This document shows positions 1 to 4,394 of a stretch of 7,171 nt of DNA, piece by piece. A program made the position numbers and the translations under genes. Below the pieces are notes generated by a model. The model did no database searches, was not told where the DNA came from, and was given only the letters and a program-made list of their open reading frames with translations. Within the stretch, counting starts at the first letter, position 1. Each line of letters starts with the position of its first letter. This stretch comes from Ilumatobacteraceae bacterium. GTDB taxonomy: Bacteria > Actinomycetota > Acidimicrobiia > Acidimicrobiales > Ilumatobacteraceae. The DNA is taken from contig JAENVT010000352.1 of the NCBI GenBank assembly GCA_016650435.1, positions 1-7,171 on the forward strand, written 5' to 3'.

Positions 1-1145
1 CCCTCACCAGAGACCAAATCGCGTTACTGATGACCGACCAGAAGAAGGTGCCGGGGAGCGTTGCGGAGGCGGGACCCAAGACCCCGAGCGCTGGCGCCGA
101 TGCAGGCGAGGCGAGCGTCGCGCCGCCAGGCGCAGCGAGCACAGGAGGGAGCAGCCGAAGCGAAGCGGAGGCCAGTCCCGCCACCAGTATTGGACCCGAC
201 GAGACCAACGTCCTGCCCAAGATCGCTTCTGGGGTGATGGTGAGGTGGGCAGACATTTCGTCGCCATGGCTCGGCACGGTCGGCGGTGACGCGCGTGGAG
301 CGCGGTACGAGGCGTCGATCGTCGGGCGCGTCGCACTGCGGTACGACGACGACAAGGCGGACCTTGTGCACGACGAGGAATACGAGGCGGTGATCTTCCC
401 ATTGACCGAGCCCGTCGACCCGACACGATCGATCGCCGTCGACTACGACGATCGCGACCTGCGGCCCGAGGCACCCGTGCCATGCGTCTACCGATTGCCA
501 AACGTTGCGGTGAAGGACAAGACCTTCTGGACTCGCGTCGAGCGCGACCTCATCGACAGCTTGGTGAGATCGCGAACCGTCGATCTGCACGCCAATCGTG
601 ACTTGAAGTTGTTCGGCCGTCCGGGCGAGAGCGATGCCGACTTCACAGCCCGCTGCCTCACAGCGGCCAACGATCTGGCCGACGAGGAAACCGCTGCGCT
701 GCGCGGCAAATACGCCGACAAGGTGACGCGGCTACAGACCCAGATCCAGGCCGCCGAAGACCGGGCGCAGGTCCTCGATACTCAACGCAAGGGCCGGCGC
801 AGCGAGGAGATGTTGTCGACGGCGGGCTCGATCCTCGGCGGTCTTCTCGGAGGACGTCGTAGTCGCGGAGGTCTGCTCGGTTCGATGCTCGGAAAAGCCG
901 GCAGCGCCGCCGGTCGGCGTACCCGCACGGCCGCGGCAGGCGATCGTCTCGACGCTGCCGAGAACAAACTCGAAGGGTTGCATCAGCAACTCGAAGACCT
1001 CGAGACCGAACTGACCCAAGAGGTCACCGACATCGATGCCAAGTGGATGACGACGGCAAAGAACATCACCGCGTTGCAGGTTGGCCTGGAACGCACCGAC
1101 GTCAAGGTGACGCAGCTCGCGCTCGTGTGGATTCCGGTGCCTTAG
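1..1145 (+). CDS. HerA/DUF87-type ATP-binding protein, C-terminal part (5' end outside window)
   Basis: The reading frame is open to the left edge; codons begin at base 3 and read LTRDQIALLM, so the ATG at 30 is an internal Met and not a start. The LTR(D/E)QIA string is, from memory of the family, the junction after the HerA/FtsK-like ATPase core in large bacterial ATP-binding proteins. The ATPase core with its Walker motifs lies outside the window. Visible parts in order are an Ala/Pro/Ser/Gly-rich linker (about 45-210), a conserved globular region (about 215-600), a charged coiled coil (about 670-815), a Gly/Arg-rich hinge with GSILGGLLGGRRSRGG (about 824-920), a second coiled coil (about 940-1050), and a terminal segment VGLERTDVKVTQLALVWIPV that I recognise as this family's typical end. 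The role is unknown; relatives are presumed NTP-driven DNA translocases or helicase-like proteins. The family call rests on recall of the C-terminal pattern. Confidence 0.7.
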   Translation, partial: LTRDQIALLMTDQKKVPGSVAEAGPKTPSAGADAGEASVAPPGAASTGGSSRSEAEASPATSIGPDETNVLPKIASGVMVRWADISSPWLGTVGGDARGARYEASIVGRVALRYDDDKADLVHDEEYEAVIFPLTEPVDPTRSIAVDYDDRDLRPEAPVPCVYRLPNVAVKDKTFWTRVERDLIDSLVRSRTVDLHANRDLKLFGRPGESDADFTARCLTAANDLADEETAALRGKYADKVTRLQTQIQAAEDRAQVLDTQRKGRRSEEMLSTAGSILGGLLGGRRSRGGLLGSMLGKAGSAAGRRTRTAAAGDRLDAAENKLEGLHQQLEDLETELTQEVTDIDAKWMTTAKNITALQVGLERTDVKVTQLALVWIPVP

Positions 1146-1155
1146 CCAATACATT

Positions 1156-1201
1156 TTTACAGATGCATGCAGAGCGCAGCTAGTGATGCTAGAGTGCAGG
1201 C
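1156..1201 (+). promoter_or_regulatory. Promoter of the toxin-antitoxin pair, probably leaderless, with a candidate operator
   Basis: TAGAGT at 1190-1195 fits the TANNNT -10 box, is preceded by TG at 1187-1188 (extended -10), and ends 6 nt before the antitoxin ATG at 1202. Transcription would therefore start at or next to the start codon. No Shine-Dalgarno lies at a usable distance (the AGG at 1198-1200 is too close). An alternative pair is TTTACA (1156-1161) with TAGTGA (1181-1186), spacing 19. CTAG at 1180-1183 and again at 1189-1192 forms a short inverted repeat over the -10 region, a plausible site for autoregulation by the ribbon-helix-helix antitoxin. This is inference from sequence pattern only. 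Confidence 0.45.
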
Positions 1202-1432
1202 ATGTCGGTAGCAATCACCATTCGCAATGTTCCTGACCAGGTACGCAATGAACTCGCTTCACGGGCCGCCGCCAACGGCTGGTCGCTGCAGGAGTTCATG
1301 TTGCACGAGCTCATTGAACTCAGCAAGCGCCCCAACAATGCCGAACTGATCGCCAGAGCGAGAGACCGGCTCGCCGGTTCCGGACCAACGGTCGAGCAAA
1401 TCCTGACGGCTCGCGACGAAGATCGCCGATGA
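1202..1432 (+). CDS. vapB: FitA/VapB-like ribbon-helix-helix antitoxin
   Basis: A 76-residue protein whose N-terminus (AITIRNVPDQVRNELASRAA) is a typical ribbon-helix-helix DNA-binding domain of the FitA type: beta strand at residues 3-8, helix A at about 11-23, and helix B from about 27, ending in a SLQEFMLHEL-like stretch. The C-terminal half (about 42-76, with PTVEQILTARDEDRR) would be the flexible part that wraps the toxin and blocks its active site. Family knowledge says such antitoxins bind their own promoter as dimers and neutralise a PIN-domain RNase. The stop overlaps the start of the toxin gene (ATGA at 1429-1432), which supports translational coupling. The ATG at 1202 is chosen because the domain begins right there and a -10-like box lies 6 nt upstream. 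The length is normal for the family. Confidence 0.9.
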   Translation: MSVAITIRNVPDQVRNELASRAAANGWSLQEFMLHELIELSKRPNNAELIARARDRLAGSGPTVEQILTARDEDRR

Positions 1433-1821
1433 TCATCGTCGACTCCACCGTCCTCGTTGCGGCCCTGCTCGCCGATTCTGACTTCGGTACGTGGGCCGCG
1501 GATGCGGTCGCCGGACATCAGCTTGGTGCCCCTTCGATCGCGGCGTTCGAAGGGGCGAACATCATTCGCCGACACGCTGCGGCCGGGCTCATCGAACCGC
1601 GCCAGGCAACGACTGCGCATCGCGACCTGGCACTCTTGACCATTGAGTACTGGCCGTACCACGCCGTTGCCACGCGCTGTTGGGAACTCCGCGACAACCT
1701 GACAATTTATGACGCAGCGTTTGTAGCAATGGCCGAAGCAACGCGGTCGCCGCTCTACACGCTCGATCGACGAGTGGTCACCGCGAGCGGTCCGACCTGC
1801 CGGTTCGTCACACCGAGCTGA
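1429..1821 (+). CDS. vapC: VapC-family PIN-domain toxin (ribonuclease)
   Basis: A 130-residue PIN-domain protein. The four acidic residues expected in the Mg2+/Mn2+-dependent RNase site are present: D5 in MIIVDST, E41 in AAFEGAN, D95 in the hallmark TIYDAAFVAMAE, and D113 in LYTLDRRV. It is full length for VapC (usually about 125-145 residues) and shows no disruption, so the toxin is predicted to be active. VapC toxins cleave specific RNAs, often tRNAs or rRNA, and stop translation; the target here cannot be read from sequence. The start codon overlaps the antitoxin stop by four bases and has no good Shine-Dalgarno of its own, so translation is probably coupled to the antitoxin and toxin output kept low. 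Together with the preceding gene it forms a complete type II toxin-antitoxin module. Confidence 0.93.
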   Translation: MIIVDSTVLVAALLADSDFGTWAADAVAGHQLGAPSIAAFEGANIIRRHAAAGLIEPRQATTAHRDLALLTIEYWPYHAVATRCWELRDNLTIYDAAFVAMAEATRSPLYTLDRRVVTASGPTCRFVTPS

Positions 1822-1827
1822 GCTCGG
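1813..1827 (+). terminator. Short hairpin at the end of the toxin gene, possible terminator
   Basis: CCGAGC (1813-1818) and GCTCGG (1822-1827) form a perfect 6-bp GC-rich stem with a 3-nt loop. The loop is exactly the TGA stop codon of the PIN-domain toxin. No T-run follows, so it is not a classical intrinsic terminator; high-GC actinobacteria often have terminators without a U-tract. It may instead be a 3'-end stabilising hairpin. Confidence 0.35.
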
Positions 1828-1955
1828 CAGCATCGTGAGAGGAACTGGGTGGAGTAGACACTGAGCAAGTGCCCCAGATCGCGCCTTCCACGGCCGCACT
1901 CGTGCCACGCAGTCACCATCCACGATCGCATTCGCCGCCGCTGTGACCCGGGAAG

Positions 1956-1984
1956 CATCGCGTGCACAGGCGTGTGCCGCGATG
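1956..1984 (+). promoter_or_regulatory. Strong 12-bp inverted repeat upstream of the pcaC-like gene (operator or leader hairpin)
   Basis: CATCGCG (1956-1962) pairs with CGCGATG (1978-1984), and GCACA (1964-1968) pairs with TGTGC (1973-1977). One T at 1963 is bulged and a GGCG loop lies at 1969-1972. The result is 12 paired bases in 29 nt. It ends 36 bp before the ribosome binding site of the downstream gene, a fitting place for a repressor/activator operator or a 5'-leader stem-loop. No regulator gene is in the window. Confidence 0.45.
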
Positions 1985-2020
1985 GATGATCTTGAGCGAC
2001 AGGAGTCCAACGACTGGCCA

Positions 2021-2026
2021 GAGGAG
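2021..2026 (+). promoter_or_regulatory. Ribosome binding site deciding the pcaC-like start
   Basis: GAGGAG at 2021-2026 lies 7 nt before the ATG at 2034, an ideal Shine-Dalgarno distance. It favours this ATG over the upstream in-frame GTG at 1962. Confidence 0.8.
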
Positions 2027-2033
2027 ACAGCAC

Positions 2034-2429
2034 ATGGCAGAGAGCGAACAGTTCGAACGCGGATTGAAGATCCGACGAGAGGTCCTCGGCACCGACTACG
2101 TCGACGCAAACCTCGCCGGCACCGACGAGTTCATGATGGGCTTTCAGCGCCTCCTGACGGAGTGGGCTTGGGGCTACGCATGGAGCCGACCAGGTCTGGA
2201 CAGGAAGACACGAAGCATGCTGAACCTTGCGATCCTGACGGCCCTTGGCCGTCCGCAAGAACTCGGCATCTACGTCAAGGGCGCGCTCTCGACGGGGGTC
2301 TCAGTCGCTGAGATCCAAGAGGTGCTGCTACACGCGACCGTTTACTGTGGCACCCCAGCGGGTCGGCAAGCGTTCCAGGCCGCGCACGAAGCGCTCAAAG
2401 GTGAGGGTGCCCTCGAGGCAGCGCCTTAG
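2034..2429 (+). CDS. pcaC: Carboxymuconolactone decarboxylase family protein (4-carboxymuconolactone decarboxylase-like)
   Basis: A 131-residue protein that matches the small CMD/PcaC family along its whole length. Seen features are an N-terminal helix ERGLKIRREVLG (8-19), a TEWAWGYAWSRPGLDRKTRS segment (about 42-61), an NLAILTALGRPQELGIYVKG segment (64-83), and the family active-site region EVLLHATVYCGTPAGRQAF (96-114) with E96, H100 and C105. Known PcaC decarboxylates gamma-carboxymuconolactone to beta-ketoadipate enol-lactone in protocatechuate degradation, in the cytoplasm as an oligomer. No other pca gene is in the window, so the gene stands alone and the exact substrate is not proven. 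It might serve another aromatic or lactone pathway, or act as an AhpD-fold protein. The ATG at 2034 is chosen on its ribosome binding site at 2021-2026 and the usual family length. Confidence 0.85.
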   Translation: MAESEQFERGLKIRREVLGTDYVDANLAGTDEFMMGFQRLLTEWAWGYAWSRPGLDRKTRSMLNLAILTALGRPQELGIYVKGALSTGVSVAEIQEVLLHATVYCGTPAGRQAFQAAHEALKGEGALEAAP

Positions 2430-2718
2430 ACGGTCCGATCGACGGCTAGGCGTGCGCAAGCCTGGCCGCGACGTCGTCCCGGCACGCGTGGCATAACTGC
2501 CTGATCTCGCGCTCTCCGAGAGCAGGTCGGCAGGTCTCGTGAGCGCCGGAACGTGCTGCCGGTTTGTGTCCTCACCGAAACGATCGACGTCGGCGAGGAA
2601 GAGCCGAACTGCGACCCGCGGCGTTCGTTGGGTCTCTGGCGGTACCCATCTATCTCACCCACTTGGCGCCCAATAATTCCAATCGTCCTATCGCTCGCTG
2701 ACTGCCAACATCGGCATC
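2430..2718. other. Intergenic gap between the pcaC-like gene and the APH-fold kinase
   Basis: No gene on either strand is convincing in these 289 bp. There is a small GC hairpin, GCTCT-CCG-AGAGC, at 2511-2523, perhaps a terminator for the upstream gene, without a T-run. An AT-richer island at 2671-2690 contains AATAAT (2672-2677), the best -10-like box for the downstream gene, but no good -35 is visible. On the minus strand a short open stretch (2571 to 2446) reads like the cysteine-containing tail of a protein but has no start codon; it is treated as a finding, not a gene. Confidence 0.5.
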
Positions 2719-3621
2719 GTGCTGAGACGGGTTCCACTCGAGGTCGTACGGCGACTCGTCGCCTCGCAGTTTCCCGAGTGGAATTCGCTGCCGATCGAAC
2801 CTGTCGCGCTTGATGGCTGGGATAACACGACGTATCGACTTGGCGAACACCTCAGCGTCCGGCTACCGAACGGTGATTCATACACCCCTCAGGTCGAGAA
2901 GGAGCACCGCTGGTTGCCGATGCTCGCTCGACAACTGCCGCTTGCGATCCCCGAACCGGTCGCGATCGGTGCTGCTACCGAGGAGTTCCCTCGGCCGTGG
3001 TCGATTCGGCGATGGATCGACGGTGAGCCAATGGCAACGGCGTCCGCGGACCGACATCGGGTTGCTCAGCGTCTCGGAGAGTTTCTCCGCGCCTTGCACC
3101 GAGTCGAGGCCAGGGATGGCCCGCTCGCTGGTCCCCACAGCTTCTTTCGAGGTGGCCCGCTCCACGTGTACGACGAGGAGACCCGCGAGGCGATGCACAC
3201 CCTCGCCGGCCGGATCGACGGAGACGCAGTCGCGAGAACATGGCATGACGCACTCGGGAGTCGTTGGCAGCAGCAGCCGGTTTGGGTTCACGGCGACATG
3301 GCGCCGTCGAACTTGATCGTTCGCAGCGGTGAACTCGTTGCGGTCATCGACTTCGGTTGTTGCGCAGTCGGTGATCCTGCATGTGATCTCGTCGTCGCCT
3401 GGACGTTCTTGGATCCGACGGAGCGCAACGCGTTCAAGTCGGCGGTTGCGCTCGACGACGACACTTGGGATCGTGCCCGAGGCTGGGCTCTCTGGAAGGC
3501 CCTCCAGGTTCTCGCCCACGACCTCACTGGCGGAACGTCGGCAGTCGACGCTATTCGCCGGTTCGGCTGGCGTGTCGAACCAATCGCCTTGATCGAGGAG
3601 TTGACGGAGGGTCGCGGATGA
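2719..3621 (+). CDS. APH-fold phosphotransferase (aminoglycoside phosphotransferase family)
   Basis: A 300-residue kinase of the APH/choline-kinase-like fold. The N-lobe runs from VPLEVVRRLVASQFPEW through GWDNTTYRLGEHLSVRLP (about 33-50), the nucleotide-binding strands. The catalytic loop is HGDMAPSNLIV (191-201), with D193 as catalytic base and N198 as metal ligand. The metal-binding loop is VIDFGCCAVGDPACDLVVAW (209-228), with D211. All residues needed for ATP-dependent phosphotransfer are present, and the length suits the family. Chromosomal members like this are common in actinobacteria and most have unknown substrates, so aminoglycoside or macrolide resistance cannot be inferred. The GTG at 2719 is the first possible start after the in-frame stop at 2674-2676 and fits the family N-terminus, but it has no Shine-Dalgarno. 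The gene appears monocistronic and converges on the DUF2461 gene. Confidence 0.87.
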   Translation: MLRRVPLEVVRRLVASQFPEWNSLPIEPVALDGWDNTTYRLGEHLSVRLPNGDSYTPQVEKEHRWLPMLARQLPLAIPEPVAIGAATEEFPRPWSIRRWIDGEPMATASADRHRVAQRLGEFLRALHRVEARDGPLAGPHSFFRGGPLHVYDEETREAMHTLAGRIDGDAVARTWHDALGSRWQQQPVWVHGDMAPSNLIVRSGELVAVIDFGCCAVGDPACDLVVAWTFLDPTERNAFKSAVALDDDTWDRARGWALWKALQVLAHDLTGGTSAVDAIRRFGWRVEPIALIEELTEGRG

Positions 3622-3660
3622 ACGAACACCGGCCTTCCACGCGAACTCATGCAGCATTGA

Positions 3661-3684
3661 CCGCTAGAGCGGGCCGAAGCGGCC
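3661..3684. terminator. Tandem small hairpins at the convergent gene ends
   Basis: CCGC-TAGA-GCGG (3661-3672) and GGCCG-AAG-CGGCC (3672-3684) are two adjacent GC stems. The first has the minus-strand TAG stop in its loop. They lie 40-63 bp beyond the stop of the + strand kinase gene, where transcripts from both sides meet, and could act as a bidirectional terminator. Neither is followed by a T-run and both overlap coding sequence of the minus-strand gene, so this is a weak call. Confidence 0.25.
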
Positions 3685-4344
3685 GATCTCGTCTTCGTCG
3701 GGTGGAATTGTCGATGGACCGACATGGGCGTCGAGCCAGTCGCTCATCGGCGTTGCGGCATCCCATGTGTCGCGCACTCGCTGCACGACGGCCTTCGTCT
3801 GCATCCACTTCGCCGGCTTCCATCGTCGCGTACCGACGAGACCCTTCAGTCGCAGCAAGTCGATCCGCGGATGATCCCTCGGGTAGCCGCGTGGTGCGGT
3901 CTTCAACGATCCGATCGCTGAGAACTCCAATCCCTCCCGTCCCAGACGTTCGGTGATCGCGGCGATCTCACCGCCCACGGCATCGCTGTCGAGCGCTGCA
4001 CGGAATCGATCAAGTTGATCAGCGGCCATGTGGTAGTAGCCGGAACCGGCGATCATGCCCGTCGCTGAAAACTGAACATAGAACCCGGCTCCGCCCTCTG
4101 ACTCGCCATACGCCGCGATGTGATCCTTGTAGGGCGTCTTGTCCTTCGAAAAGCGCACATCCTTGTTCGGCCGAAAGACGTGAAACGGACCATGATCGGC
4201 GAGTTCGTCGAGCAGTGCGAGCATCGGCGCCCGAATGGCAGTCTCGAACACCGGCTTGTTGGCCAGCCAATACGTTCTGTTGTTCTCGGCGATCAGGCCT
4301 TCGTAGAACCGGGTCGCTTCCTCGGGAAAACCTGAGAACGCCAT
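3664..4344 (-). CDS. DUF2461 domain-containing protein (TIGR02453-like)
   Basis: A 226-residue protein spanning a complete DUF2461 domain. Recognisable motifs are FPEEATRFYEGLIAENNRTY with the following WLANKPVFE (6-34), the family hallmark VRFSKDKTPYKDHIAA (about 63-78), a GFYVQF(S)...GSGYYHM segment (about 87-106), and a C-terminal LLRLKGLVGTRRWKP block. The family is widespread in bacteria, and to my knowledge its biochemical function is not established. The length is normal. The ATG at 4344 is chosen because the family begins there; the in-frame extension further upstream is Arg/Pro-rich and runs antisense through the kinase gene. There is no Shine-Dalgarno, and TACAGT on the minus strand (4353-4358) ends 8 nt before the ATG, so leaderless transcription is possible. 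It is divergent from the glycerol operon with only 50 bp between starts. Confidence 0.9.
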   Translation of the reverse strand: MAFSGFPEEATRFYEGLIAENNRTYWLANKPVFETAIRAPMLALLDELADHGPFHVFRPNKDVRFSKDKTPYKDHIAAYGESEGGAGFYVQFSATGMIAGSGYYHMAADQLDRFRAALDSDAVGGEIAAITERLGREGLEFSAIGSLKTAPRGYPRDHPRIDLLRLKGLVGTRRWKPAKWMQTKAVVQRVRDTWDAATPMSDWLDAHVGPSTIPPDEDEIGRFGPL

Positions 4345-4394
4345 CAGCCACGACTGTAGAGGGCCCGACACGGTGCCGTAATAGTGTCGCCGCC
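4345..4394. promoter_or_regulatory. Compact divergent promoter between the DUF2461 gene and the glycerol operon
   Basis: Both promoters must fit within these 50 bp if there are no internal ones. Rightward, TAGTGT (4382-4387) fits TANNNT and ends 7 nt before the GTG at 4395, implying a leaderless kinase mRNA. Leftward, TACAGT on the minus strand (4353-4358) ends 8 nt before the ATG at 4344. The inverted repeat CGACAC (4366-4371) / GTGTCG (4384-4389), with a 12-bp spacer, overlaps the rightward -10 and is a candidate operator that could control both directions. GGGCCC (4361-4366) is a further small palindrome. No -35 box is clear. No regulator gene is in the window. Confidence 0.45.

Larger units (their letters stand above)
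1822..2033. other. Intergenic gap between vapC and the pcaC-like gene
   Basis: This 212-bp stretch has no convincing gene on either strand. It holds the right arm of the hairpin at the vapC stop, the long inverted repeat at 1956-1984, and the ribosome binding site at 2021-2026. A GTG-initiated in-frame extension of the downstream gene from 1962 is possible on paper. Its 24 residues are Arg-rich and unlike the family's N-terminus, and a strong ribosome binding site precedes the later ATG, so the stretch is taken as a leader/promoter region. No clear -35/-10 pair was identified. Confidence 0.6.

Noticed and set aside
30..32. ATG at 30 as the start of the first gene
   Set aside because: The frame stays open to base 3 with family-like residues (LTRDQIALLM), so this Met is internal to a protein that begins outside the window.
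1154..1161. T-run as an intrinsic terminator after the HerA-like gene
   Set aside because: No stem-loop precedes the TTTTT at 1154-1158; it may instead be part of a -35 element.
1164..1171. TGCATGCA palindrome as an operator
   Set aside because: It is an 8-bp self-palindrome only, with no second copy at a helical spacing; the CTAG pair over the -10 is a better candidate.
1962..2033. GTG at 1962 as start of the pcaC-like gene
   Set aside because: The extension is atypical for the family and contains the right half of the inverted repeat; the ATG at 2034 has a GAGGAG 7 nt upstream.
1189..2109. 306-codon open frame on the minus strand
   Set aside because: It runs antisense across the antitoxin, toxin and start of pcaC. 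The residues are Arg/Ser-rich without family pattern; it is a shadow of GC-rich coding sequence.
2878..3657. 259-codon open frame on the minus strand
   Set aside because: It is antisense to the APH-fold kinase, which has clear catalytic motifs; no recognisable domain on the minus strand.
3618..3956. ATGA overlap after the kinase gene suggesting a coupled downstream gene
   Set aside because: The frame gives an Arg/Ser-rich product antisense to the well-conserved DUF2461 gene.
4215..4394. Upstream start for the glycerol kinase at 4215
   Set aside because: It would add 60 residues antisense to DUF2461, and the phosphate-binding loop should lie about 5 residues from the N-terminus, as it does with the GTG at 4395.
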